NCBI RefSeq assembly: GCF_005239225.2
Contig: NC_133293.1
Span: 1 to 64,000, forward strand
DNA: 64,000 nucleotides
Reading direction: 5' to 3'
Source of the DNA: Populus alba
Lineage: Eukaryota > Streptophyta > Magnoliopsida > Malpighiales > Salicaceae
Part shown: piece by piece, positions 23,944 to 33,949 of the stretch
Numbering within the stretch: position 1 is the first letter of the stretch
Layout of the letters: each line of letters begins with the position of its first letter
The notes under the pieces: generated by a model
What the model saw: only the letters and a program-made list of their open reading frames with translations
Told to the model about the DNA's origin: nothing
The model's database searches: none
Made by a program: the position numbers and the translations under genes

Positions 23944-25323
23944 TTAGAGGTACTGAACCTCCTTTCTCCTCCTTCCCCCTTTCTTTTTCCTGGTTGTTTT
24001 TGGAGAAGAAGATGGGGAAGCATCATGGGCAGCAATGGATGTTGAAGAGGTATCCGCAGTAGTGTCAATATCTACATTTGTAGATTCACTTTGAGTTTCC
24101 AAAGAGTCCATTTTGCTCTCCTGACATGGTGCATTGTCCAGGAGACTTGGTACCTGGTAGTTGGCATCATTAGCATTGATGCATAGTGCAGGAACAGTAT
24201 CTGCAATTGCATCTTGACAAGAGACATTTGGATCAGCAGAAAAGATAGGTGCAATGGTTTTTAAGGATGAAGTATGGGGAGGTTGAGGGTTCGGTTGGGG
24301 GCAAACAGGATTGGGAGGTGTGTTTAAAGGTAGATGGGTGTTGGTTGATGTAGGATCAGGTTGGTCTACAGCACTTGGAGTGTTGCCCCTGCCTTTGTCC
24401 TGTATAGCTGGATGTGCAACTGGAGGAGCACTTGAGGAAGGATTATGGTAGGTAGCTAGTGATGTTGTGGTATCTGTTTGAGCTTGGTCATCTGGAGTTG
24501 GGGGTGATGGGGTTGGGGCATCTGCTATTCCCTTGCCTTTGTCAGGCCTAGGCTGCTGCTTGATTTCTGCATTTGAGGAGCAGGAATGGCCAAAGACCAT
24601 ACATTTATCACAACGAGTTGGCTTCCATTCATAGTCCACGGTCACTGTGATAGGATCAACAGATAGGGGGCTGTCTATATCAAACTACCGAACAAATGGA
24701 AGTGTAGCATCAATCTCAACACATACCTTTGCATACTCCAATCGGGTGCAATTATATGTTTGCTCATCACAGGATAAAGGTCTGTCAATCATACTTGCAG
24801 CCAAACTTAAGCCTTGCTTGGACCATAGAGGAAAAGGCAATCCATGCATGCGAATCCATACTGGAAGTGTGGATATTTTGTTCTTGTCAAATTGGAATCG
24901 TGGGTGCCATTGTTGCAGGATGATGTTTTTGCCACCAAACATCCATGGCCCTTTCTCCAATATCGCATGTAAGTTTTCTGCAGTGTTAAACCTGAAGATC
25001 ATAAAACCATTAGCAGTGGCTGTGACATTTTCTAGCCCACACTGTCTCCATACCCGCGATGCAATTTTGTTAACAGCATGATAAGGCATTTTATAGCTTG
25101 GAAAGAAACCAACCATACATCGGTTCCATTGTTCAGCATTCTCCAATAGCATGTCCTCAGAAACCTGAAGTCGATGCCCAGTCGGTTGTCTAGGAAGATT
25201 TTCAAGAGTAAAGCGGGTGCTAGAGTCTGAGATCCTTACTCTATCAGCCCATGAAGTTTGAGTAGTGGTAGGGGGTGGTTTGCTAGTGGTGGTGGTAGGC
25301 TGTTTGGCGGTGACAGTAGCCAT
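23944..25323 (-). pseudogene. LINE ORF1 with one in-frame stop
   Basis: The likely start is the ATG at 25,321-25,323 (MATVTAKQP); an upstream extension to 25,479 is open but lacks similarity. DUF4283 core residues are intact down to FVR, then a TAG at 24,685-24,687, then 233 more residues with CDKCMVFGHSC near 24,600, an acidic/Ser-Thr/Pro-rich linker and the basic RKKKGGRRRK tail. The stop codon lies 30 bp before the ORF2 ATG. Confidence 0.88.
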
Positions 25324-25577
25324 ATTGGGGGGATTTGTGCCGATGTAGAGAATTAAAAGTAAAAAGTGGTGCAAGTATGGGTGGTATAGAAAAAAGTTAG
25401 ATGATGGTGCGTGATGGGAAACAGGCTGTTTGTGATGAAAGTTGTTCGGTGAAAAGGTGGGAATGGTATAGATGATCACGTTTCAAAGGTTAAAGGCTGA
25501 AAACAGTGACGGTAGGGGCAAAATTCAGGCCGGCGACTCATATCGCCTGTGCAGCCATGCTCTCAGCATTTTTTTTT

Positions 25578-25937
25578 CCCTAAACCCTCCCTCCCTCCCT
25601 AAACCCCAAACCCCAAACCCTAAAACCCAAAAACCATCAACCCTAAACCCTCAACCCCTAAACCCTAAACCCCTAACCCTGAACCCTAAACCCCTAACCT
25701 TGAACCCTTTGTATCTTTCCCCTCTAACCTGTCTCTAGCTTCTCTCTCTAGAAAAGCACAAATGAACCCCCCCTCCCTAAACCCTAAACCCTAAAACTCG
25801 AAACCCTAAAACCCTAAAACCCTAAACCCGAAACCCTAAAACCCTAAACCGTAAAACCTTAAAACCCTAAACCCTAAACCCTAAACCCTAAAACCCTAAA
25901 CCCTAAACCCTAAACTCTAAAACCCTAAACCCTAAAC
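25578..25937 (+). repeat. Telomeric array with embedded LINE stub
   Basis: CCCTAAA, CCCTCAA, CCCGAAA and CCCTAAAA units. A 72-bp stub of the ORF1-only LINE 5' end interrupts it at 25,706-25,777. It ends in CCCTAAAC before LINE copy D. Confidence 0.9.
25706..25777 (-). mobile_element. 5'-end stub of an ORF1-only LINE
   Basis: This matches the terminal 5' bases of the copies ending at 3,363 and 33,890 (CCTTTGTATCTTTCC through GAACCCCCC on the + strand). Everything 3' of it is gone, and telomeric sequence follows directly on the distal side. Loss of the 3' part cannot come from ordinary target-primed insertion. Confidence 0.85.
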
Positions 25938-25999
25938 TTTTTTTTTTTTGAAAATTTAAGATATATAAAAGTAAAGAAGAATTCTTTACGAGATTACGA

Positions 26000-26011
26000 G
26001 GGGCATACCCC
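26000..26011 (-). promoter_or_regulatory. Predicted 3'-UTR hairpin of LINE copy D
   Basis: On the sense strand this reads GGGG-TATG-CCCC, a perfect 4-bp stem about 50 bp from the poly(A). Together with GAGG-TATG-CCTC in copy A it forms a compensatory pair. Confidence 0.5.
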
Positions 26012-26265
26012 AAGATTAATTAAAAAATAAAATGAAAGCTAGCCGTTTGGTGGCTGCTGTGAACAGAGTCAAATACAAAAGAAACAAAACATATGCATGG
26101 CACTGCGTGATAGTGAATTGCATAGCCTCCCAACAGTAATGAAACATGCATTGTTCTACGTGAACAGTGGCTATATTTCATGAAGTCTGTTGCACTTTTT
26201 GTCCAGAAAATCTTCATCAATTATGTATCCAAAATTATCATAGGATCTTCCTATCTTGTTGTTGC

Positions 26266-29200
26266 TCAAGCAGGTGGTGAATCCATGAGGCCCCATATAT
26301 TGCAGATTGTCTGAGGGATTCTTCCACTAAACTTCATGGTAGTGAGTTGTAATCTAACCTGTTGGAAGACTTCCTCGGCTAGTGTTGAGGCCGATTGGTA
26401 TTGGTTGCTAAAAACTCGTTTGTTGCGTTCCTGCCAAAGATGATAAACTGTTGTAGTGAGGAGAAGACAAACTATAAGATGTTGAACATCATTCTTTTTG
26501 TTGTAATTTACTGCTCCCCACTGAAGAAGATCCGACCAGTTGCAGCTTGGCCAGTATATAGTGGCTACTGTATTGACAGTTTGCCAGACCTGGCGAGAGG
26601 TGGTGTAATTGAAGAAAAGATGTTCATGTGTCTCGGTTTGAAGTCCACATAGTATACATGATGCATTTTGGATTATCCCAGCAGCAGAGAGTCGATCCAT
26701 AGTATGAAGTCGACCTAAGCATGCTAGCCATAGAATGAAAGAATGCCTGGGTATGTGACCTGCAAACCATAGCAAATGATGCATATTGTTTATTGGTCGT
26801 CTGGCCTGAAGTAATTCCCATGCTGAGGCTATACTGAATTTCCCTGATGGATGACCTTTCCATGTATAAGTATCCTTTGAAGTAGGATTTGGATAGAAGT
26901 GGATGGAGTTCAAGGTTGGTTGTATGGCAGGTACATCCCTGGGAAAATGCCATTGCCCATCTTGTATGATAGTTGAGACTTGTGCATTCCAAGGCAACCC
27001 GGTGGCAGTGAGAGTTCGCAATGGATAAACATCAATGAATCTTTTTCTCTCGGGTAGCCAATAATCATACCAAAGAAATGTTGATGAGCCGTTGCCTATT
27101 CTTAAAATGATCCAGCCTCTGCATAGTTCTCGGGTCTGTAAGATTTTCCTCCATGTCCAAGATGGATTAGAGGGCATGTTGAGTTGCCAAAAGGATCTAC
27201 CACGCAAGAGGATTCGGTGAACCCAAGTTGTCCATATTGACTTTTCATCTGTGAAGAGGTGCCAAATATGTTTAATTGTTGCAGCTTGATTCCACGTTTT
27301 AAGCTTTTTGATGCCTAAACCTCCTTCATGTAGTGGAAAACATATTGCATTCCATGCAACTTTGGATCCTGTGGGTGAGAGTGATGTACCTTTCCATAAG
27401 AATGTTGCAAGGATGCTTTCAATCTTTCGAATGGTTGCGCATGGGAGGATGAACATGGAAGACCAATAAACTTGAATGGAGAACAATACTGATTTTATAA
27501 GTTGTAATCTGCCAGCATATGTTAGCGATGATGATGTCCACAATTTGATTCTAGACGTGATTCTCTCCACTAATGGTATGCAAGCTGTATGTGTGAGTCG
27601 TGAAGAGATAAGTGGAACCCCTAGGTACCTCATAGGAAGAGTTGCCTCATGCATGCCTATGTTATCCTTAATATTGCTTCGCAGACTATCATCAACACCG
27701 GCCATGAACAAAGAGCTTTTAGCATGGTTAATGGTGAGGCTGGATAGTTTGGAGAATCTGTCCAAACTTGACTTCAGGACTATTATGGATTCATGGTCTG
27801 CATGACAAAACATCATTAGGTCATCTACAAAATAAAGATGAGTTATTTTATTTTGTTGACATCGCCAATGGTATTTGAAGTTGCTGTTGTTGACAGATTG
27901 TTGAAGGATGCCATTCAATCCTTCCATTGCCAATACAAAGAGATAGGGAGACAGTGGGTCACCCTGTCTTATGCCTCGTGTAGACTTGAAGAAACCATGC
28001 AATGCTCCATTAATGTTAATAGTATAGTGGACAGTGGTGATACAAATCTTGATCCAGTTTACCATTTCATGTGGAATGCCAATAGCATGCAGGCCTGCGA
28101 GGATGAATTCCAAACTTACTGTATCAAAAGCATTCTTCAAATCTATTTTGAGTGCACACCGTCCTGGACCATTGTTGTGATGATAGTTGTGCATGAGCTC
28201 TTGAGTTAACAAGATTGCATCAGAGATGTTACGGCCAGGAATAAAAGTAGACTGGGAGGGACCGATAACATCAACTAGAGCTGCTTTCAACCGAATAACA
28301 AGTAGCTTGGCTATGCATTTATAAAGCACATTACAACAAGATATTGGCCTGAAGTCATTCAAACAAACTGGTTGCTCCTGTTTCGGCACAAGTGCAACTC
28401 TGGTGGCATTGACACATCTAGGCAAGGAGTTGTTGGAGAAGAAATATTTAATGGCAGCAATGAAGTCATATTTGATGACATCCCAGCTTTTCTTAAAGAA
28501 CAAAGCATTATACCCGTCTGGCCCTGGGGCTCTAGTATCCGGAATAGAGAACAATGCTGCTTGAATATCATCATTAGTAATGGGAAGGAGGGCAGTAGTG
28601 GCTGAAGCTTCGGTTATTGTATTTGGGAAGATGGGATTGAGCTCCTCAGCTACTGGCAAATGTGGAGCACAAAGCCAGTTCTCAAAATATGAGGATGCCA
28701 TCCTTCCTAGTTCCTGTGGGTCGTGAATGGTGTTACCTGTGTCATCCTGGAGGCTGTGGATGCGATTCCTGACCTGGCGGTGCAGCAAAGACTTATGAAA
28801 AAAACTAGTATTCCTGTCGCCAAGATGCAACCATTGTACTCTGGATTTTTGTTTAAAGTAGGACTCCTCATCCTTACAAAGTTGCTGGTAGTGCATGGTA
28901 GATGTTCTTTCAATGGTTTTGGCTGTCTCTGATGCTGGGTTTCTATCAAGATCAAGTTGTGTTGCATCCCATTTTGCCTTAGCATTGTCAACTCTGCCTG
29001 TGATGTTACTAGTATTTTGCCAATGAAACATTTTCAAGTCAATCTTTAACCGCCTCAACTTAGTAGTAAGTTGATACATAGGATTGCCGTATACAGGAAG
29101 CTGCCAAGAGGTGGCGACAGTGGCTATAAAATCACTGCGATCAGCCCATATATTCAGGAATTTAAATGGAGAGGTGGGGTGTTGGCTTGGACTTTGTAGG

Positions 29201-29904
29201 TTGAGCAGCATAGCACTATGGTCAGAAATGCTGCGTGGCTGAAATATTGCATGAGTGGCAGGCCATGTGGAGAAAAGTTGAGGATTCCCAAAGACCCAGT
29301 CTAGCTTTTTTTGAATGGTTTGGCTCCCATGTTGACCATTATGCCAAAAGTATTTGAGACCGGTATAAGGGGCTTGTAGTAAATTAGATTGCGTGATGCA
29401 ATTTTTAAAATCATCTTGATGCCGAGGCCAAGATGTATCTCCACCCGATTTGTCCCCTGCATGCATGATGGCATTGAAATATCCCATTATAGTCCAAGGG
29501 CATGTGGTTTGGGTACTCTCATTGACAATGTAATGCCATAGTGATTGTCGTTCTACTGGTGTATTATGGCCATAGATGAAGGTGATTCTGACAGGGGAGG
29601 GAAAGTTATGGTGAACAGCCTCACAAGTTAACCATTGTGAGGATGAGTGTATACACGTGAGGTGTAGTTGTTGAGGATTCCAACCAACAAGAATTCGGCA
29701 AGTTAGAGAGGAAGCTATATTAGAAAAGTATTTCCAGTGTGGGGGGGTGAGTTTGGTTTCAATGTCTGCTAGGTTAGAGGCTGCGATCTTTGTTTCCAGA
29801 AGACCAAAGATATCAAGGTTGTGTTTTTGAATCCACGAATGGATGGTTTTTTGTTTTTGGAGGCCATTAAGACCCCATATGTTCCAACTTCCTATGATGA
29901 ATAT
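26266..29904 (-). pseudogene. LINE ORF2, open throughout but with lost start and active-site changes
   Basis: A 1,212-codon open frame containing AP-type endonuclease, reverse transcriptase and a C-terminal zf-RVT (CILCGLQTETHEH), as in plant L1 ORF2. Three changes argue against function. The codon aligned with the ATG of other copies is ATA (29,902-29,904), so the upstream extension to 29,928 begins only at TTG. The catalytic GDFNAI is GYFNAI (near 29,480). The FADD box is FVDD (near 27,825). The SDH motif (SDHSAM) is intact. The ORF1 stop lies 40 bp upstream. Reading by reinitiation at a later ATG is possible but would lose the N-terminal endonuclease. Confidence 0.88.
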
Positions 29905-29943
29905 ATATTTATTGGTGGCGGTGAACAACAGAGAATGAAAAAG

Positions 29944-31211
29944 CTAGTGGCCCTTGGCCTCCTTTTTTTTCCTACCCCCTTTCTTTTTCCGAACAGTTGT
30001 TGGCGATGGGGAGGAAGATTGAACAGGATTGTGAGGGATAGATGATGATGAAGCCTCAGCCGAGACCTCATGAGCAGCAGAGGAGTTTGCACTAGTAGTG
30101 CGCAGGGAGTCCATTTTACTTTCTAAACAAATAGTAGGCATAGTATTTAAGTGATGATGCTGAAGATCAAGTAATTCATTACCTGAGTTTTGACTTGAAC
30201 AATCATCATCATCTTTGGGGTCTACTGGCACTATAATAGGATCAGGTTGGGAGTTGGTGTGTAGCTCATGTGAGGGTTGAATGGGGGGGTGATGTTGAAT
30301 GGCTTATCTGCTGGTGGGTGTGGTGCAATGTGAGTATTGGCTAAAGGAGTTGAGGATGTCAGTTGAGGTTCCGGTTGCAGCTGAGTAGGGGATGCAGGGG
30401 AATCCACATGTGTTTTGCCTTTGCCTTTTTCTTCTGTGGGGGTGGGGCAGCAATGACCAAACACATGACATTGCTCACATCTTGAGGGTTTCCACTCGTA
30501 GTCCATAGTAACAGTGAGTGGTTCAACAGAGAGAGGGCTTTCAATCTCAAATCTGTGAACAAAGGGCAGTGTGGCATCAACTTCTACACAAAGGTGTGCA
30601 TACTCCAAGCGAGTGTAGTTATAGGTAAGTTCATCACATGAGAGAGGCCTGCCAACCATGTTTGCTGCCAAGCTTAATCCCTGCTTGGACCATAATGGAA
30701 AGGGTAGACCATGAAGCCTGATCCAGACAGGCAATGTGGTGATTTTATTTTTGTCAAATTGAAAGCGTGGGTGCCACTGTTGCAGTATGATATTCTTGCC
30801 CCCAAACATCCAAGGTCCCTTCTCTAGAACAATATGCAGCTCATCTTCAGTCTTGAAGTGGAATATCATGAAGCCATTGGCAGTTGTTGTAACATTCTCA
30901 AGGCCATAAGAACGCCACGCCCTGGATGCAATGGAGTTGACAACATGGAATGGCATACGAAACCCTGGGAAGAACCCAATCACGCAGCGATTCCATTGAG
31001 CAGAATTATCTAAAAGCATTGCTTCTGTTACCTTAAGGTTACAACCTAAAGGTTGTCTTGAAAGTGGTTCCAAGGTGAATCTGGTACTAGAATCTGTGAC
31101 TCTAACTTTGTCTGCCCAGGAGTTGTGAGTGCCATCAGCGTTAGGTTTAGAGGTGTTGGTCTTTTTTTGCAGCATGGTTTTGGTTGAGGCGTGATCTGTG
31201 TTAGGTTGCAT
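29944..31211 (-). pseudogene. LINE ORF1 with one frameshift
   Basis: The likely ATG is at 31,209-31,211 (MQPNTDHA); an in-frame extension to 31,253 is open. The N-terminal part holds WADKVRVTDSS, the DUF4283 core and CEQCHVFGHCC near 30,470. The frame ends at 30,231, while the C-terminal part (MPVDPKDDDD to the basic KKKGGRKKK tail, 29,944-30,231) is in another frame. A single indel near 30,230-30,290 explains this. Confidence 0.87.
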
Positions 31212-31408
31212 ATTGTGAGGATGGTGAGTGATGGGGTAGAGGTACAGGATCAAGAAACTGGTCGGTCAAAATGATAAGGACGTGTTGGGGATGAGGATGG
31301 AGGCTTAAACAGAGAAGAATATGGTCACTGGTGGGCAGTGCAAGGCCAGGCAGTCGTCTTCCTCGTAGTCGCCAATAGGTGGTGCTCTCTCTTCATTATT
31401 TTTTCCTC

Positions 31409-31516
31409 CTAAACCCGAAACCCGAAACCCGAAACCCTAAACCCTAAAACCCTAAAACCCTAAACCCTAAACCCTAAAACCCTAAAACCCTAAACCCTAA
31501 ACCCTAAACCCTAAAC
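31409..31516 (+). repeat. Telomeric array between LINE copy D and ORF1-only copy 3
   Basis: About 108 bp of CCCGAAA, CCCTAAAA and CCCTAAA units ending in CCCTAAAC. Confidence 0.92.
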
Positions 31517-31570
31517 TTTTTTTTGGAATAAAAGTTAAGTTATATAGATTAAAAAAAGTACATGATACGA

Positions 31571-31582
31571 GAGGTATACCCC
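31571..31582 (-). promoter_or_regulatory. Predicted 3'-UTR hairpin of ORF1-only LINE
   Basis: On the sense strand this reads GGGG-TATA-CCTC (one G-T wobble). It has the same position and flanks as the hairpins of the long LINEs, supporting use of the same reverse transcriptase. Confidence 0.45.
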
Positions 31583-31713
31583 AAGTATTACAAATGACCT
31601 AGAAGGTCAACAAAAAGTAAACAAGCTTGTACATCGAAAGAAAACATACAAAGCAGCATAAACCGTTCAAACGGTTGAAATAAAAATAATCAAAACTCAA
31701 GTAAGATCATCGC

Positions 31714-33141
31714 TCAACTGGAAGGTAAAAAAGACGGTGCCACACGATGAGTAGCTACCCGAGTTTTCATCTCGGGGATATCCTTCTTCTTTTTCCTACT
31801 AGTAACAAGTGTAAATCCAGTGTCATCACATCCAACAGATTGTGCAATAGATATAGATTCTGGAGGATGTGCTCGAGATGGTGTCATCTTAGGTAAATTT
31901 ATGGGAGGTACCTGAGATGAAGAACTGGTTTCAGAAGAAGATGGCAAAGCCATTTGCTTACTAGTAATGCACATAGGCAATTCTAGAGGCGATGTCCGAA
32001 CATGGTTGTTTGTGGACAGTGGAGGAGTTATCGGGTTAACATCACCAAGATCAGATGGCTTCAGCTGACTCTCATCTGAGGAATCAGAGGCTGACTCATC
32101 TGTATCTGTCTCATCTGAAGAATCTGTATCTGTCTCACCTGAGGAATCTGATTCTTCAGAGCACATCTCATCTGTGTTTGTGGCTAGAGAGGTAATGGCA
32201 TTACCTTTATCCTGATGACTAGTAGAGGCATCAACGTTAAGCTGTTTATCATCTGTGTTAGTGGCAAGTGAGGCATTACCTTTAACCTGATGACTAGGAG
32301 AGGCATCACTGTTAACCTGCTTATCAGCTGAAGGCTGACATGAGTGACCAAAAACATGGCAATTTTCACATCTCTTCGGCTTCCATTCATAGTTCACATG
32401 AACTTCTCTGATAGTATTGGAGAACTCAAGTTCAAATTTGTGAACAAATGGTAGAGATGCTTCTACCTCCACACACAACCGCGCGTAGTCTAGGCGCTTA
32501 CATCCAAGTGTCAACTCATCACAAGAGAGTGGTTGGCCCACCATACTGGCTACCTCACTTAAACCCTCCTTTGTCCATAAAGGAAAAGGTAGATCATATA
32601 TCCGAATCCATACTGGAAGTTTGGTGATCTTGTTCATGTCGAAGACAAACCCAGAATGCCATTTCTGAAGAATAGTAGCTTTCCCACCAAACATCCAAGG
32701 ACCATTTTCAATGACCTTTTGTAGCTCATCTTCTGTTTTGAAACGAAACATTGTAAATCCATTGGCCAAGGATGTCACATCCTCAAGGCCGAACCTCTTC
32801 CATATCCTGTGAGCAATTGAATTCATAGCAGAATAAGGAAGCTTAAAACCAGGAAAAAAACCTACTAGGCAACGATGCCACACTGCAGAAGACTTCTCCC
32901 ATAATCCCCTAGTCATTTTGAGACGAGAGCCAACCGGCTTACGAGGGATGGGGTCAAGAGTGCATCGAGTATTAGAGTCGGTAACTCTTATCTTATCGAC
33001 CCAAAAACCCGAGGGGGGAGTGGTTCGGGTAGAGGTTGGGGAAGCTGTGTTTTGGGTGTTTTGGTGTTGGTTTGTGGGATGTTTAGTGGTGGAGGGGGTG
33101 GTGTTTGCTTTGGGTGTTTGGGTTTTCGGATTGGAAGCCAT
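31714..33141 (-). CDS. Intact LINE ORF1 protein (DUF4283, zinc-knuckle-like)
   Basis: 475-residue protein. The start is the ATG at 33,139-33,141 (MASNPKTQTPKA); an upstream in-frame extension to 33,249 is open but not conserved. The layout is a Thr/Pro/Asn-rich N-terminus (about 1-45), a WVDKIRVTDSN segment and the DUF4283 core (about 55-240, with GPWMFGGKA and LPVWIR). CENCHVFGHSC near residue 270 is a zinc-knuckle-like motif. It is followed by repeated DASPSHQ/DASTSHQ units, an acidic Ser/Thr/Asp tract and a conserved GFTLVTSRKKKK tail. The presumed role is binding element RNA in a ribonucleoprotein. It is the only undamaged ORF1 in the window and the only protein of its element. Confidence 0.85.
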   Translation of the reverse strand: MASNPKTQTPKANTTPSTTKHPTNQHQNTQNTASPTSTRTTPPSGFWVDKIRVTDSNTRCTLDPIPRKPVGSRLKMTRGLWEKSSAVWHRCLVGFFPGFKLPYSAMNSIAHRIWKRFGLEDVTSLANGFTMFRFKTEDELQKVIENGPWMFGGKATILQKWHSGFVFDMNKITKLPVWIRIYDLPFPLWTKEGLSEVASMVGQPLSCDELTLGCKRLDYARLCVEVEASLPFVHKFELEFSNTIREVHVNYEWKPKRCENCHVFGHSCQPSADKQVNSDASPSHQVKGNASLATNTDDKQLNVDASTSHQDKGNAITSLATNTDEMCSEESDSSGETDTDSSDETDTDESASDSSDESQLKPSDLGDVNPITPPLSTNNHVRTSPLELPMCITSKQMALPSSSETSSSSQVPPINLPKMTPSRAHPPESISIAQSVGCDDTGFTLVTSRKKKKDIPEMKTRVATHRVAPSFLPSS

Positions 33142-33239
33142 GGCAGATTCTGGTATAGATTCAACCATCAATAATTCACCAACCATTCGAACAATAATAA
33201 ATCCCAACGGTTCAAAGGTAGACACACATGTTATGTATA

Positions 33240-33820
33240 ACATATTCAAAAATCAGTAAAGTTTAACGGTTGGATCTCCACAGATCTTAATTATACCGAA
33301 ACTGACCTGAGATTGATAACTTTCTGTTGAACATCTAGAAAACGTTGCTGGAGGCTTTATTTCTAATCTCCACCGTTCATAATGTGTATCACAACCAGAT
33401 GCATCACATATCCAAAAATAAGCTTGATCCAACAGTGGAAAAGGGAGAAAGAAGTCGGCGGCTCTGACTGTTCCGAGAAGGATATTTCCAGAAATATTCA
33501 AATGGCTAGCTTTCGCAGGAGGAATCAAATATGGACGATCCCTCTGGTCAGATTGTAGGCAATATAGATGGTCACAACATATCCAAAAATGGGCTTGATC
33601 CAACGGTAGACCAAGGAGAAATCGGCCGGCGACTCTGACAGCAATAGGGGGGTTTCCAGAAAATTTCAGAAATTTTCAAATGGTCAGATTTCTTAAACGG
33701 CGGCAGCTTACGACGATCCCTCCGGTCAGACTGTAGACAATAGTTCAGTGCACAACATAACCAAATCTTGGCTTGATCCAACGGTGGTCGCCGGATATAT
33801 GACTGTCGGAGCACCGCCCC
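33240..33820 (-). repeat. Degenerate tandem monomers in the 5' UTR of the ORF1-only LINE
   Basis: A block containing CATATCCAAAAAT followed by CTTGATCCAACGG recurs near 33,405, 33,573 and 33,751, a spacing of about 170-180 bp, with further shared sequence between. Copies 1 and 2 carry the same block. Such 5'-UTR monomers recall the promoter monomers of some animal L1 elements; a promoter role here is inference. Confidence 0.7.
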
Positions 33821-33890
33821 TTTGTATCTTTCCCCTCTAACCTCTCTCTAGCTTCTCTCTCTAGAAAAGCACAAATGAACCCCCCCTCCC

Positions 33891-33949
33891 TAAACCCTAA
33901 ACCCTAAATTCTAAACCCCAAACCCAAACCCTAAACCTTAAACCCTAAA
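33891..33949 (+). repeat. Short degenerate telomeric array
   Basis: About 60 bp of CCCTAAA-like units with CCCAAAC and TTCTAAA variants. This is the only 3' junction lacking the final C: CCCTAAA passes straight into T8. Confidence 0.85.

Larger units (their letters stand above)
20386..25577 (-). mobile_element. Telomere-associated LINE, copy C, missing its 3' end
   Basis: Minus-strand LINE of about 5.2 kb whose 3' UTR, poly(A) and last ~55 ORF2 codons are absent. Coding sequence at 20,386 (…QPTTAT on the protein) continues straight into TTTAGGG repeats on the sense strand. ORF1 and ORF2 are otherwise collinear with the other copies and each is interrupted only by nonsense codons. The 5' end at about 25,577 is normal. 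Confidence 0.92.
25938..31408 (-). mobile_element. Telomere-inserted L1-type LINE, copy D (5.5 kb)
   Basis: Minus-strand LINE with T12 (25,938-25,949) after CCCTAAAC, the longest tail in the window. The 3' hairpin is perfect (26,000-26,011). ORF2 is a single open frame of more than 1,200 codons. ORF1 has one frameshift. The 5' end at about 31,408 joins CCCGAAA/CCCTAAA units. Confidence 0.94.
31517..33890 (-). mobile_element. ORF1-only LINE, copy 3 (best preserved)
   Basis: Element of about 2.37 kb with T8 (31,517-31,524), a 3' hairpin at 31,571-31,582, an intact ORF1 (31,714-33,141), and a long 5' UTR (33,142-33,890) containing repeated monomers. There is no ORF2 between the ORF1 stop and the tail, only about 190 bp of 3' UTR. 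The same layout in copies 1 and 2 shows this is a distinct non-autonomous family, comparable in design to mammalian HAL1 (half-LINE) elements. Confidence 0.92.

Noticed and set aside
25472..25738. 88-codon + strand ORF rich in Asn-Pro-Lys-Pro
   Set aside because: It is mostly translated telomere repeat (NPKPLTLNPK-type) and has no gene-like context.
8891..31408. LINEs attached to the chromosome terminus by overhang priming (HeT-A style)
   Set aside because: Poly(T) is joined to the C-rich strand, the wrong polarity for priming by the G-strand overhang.
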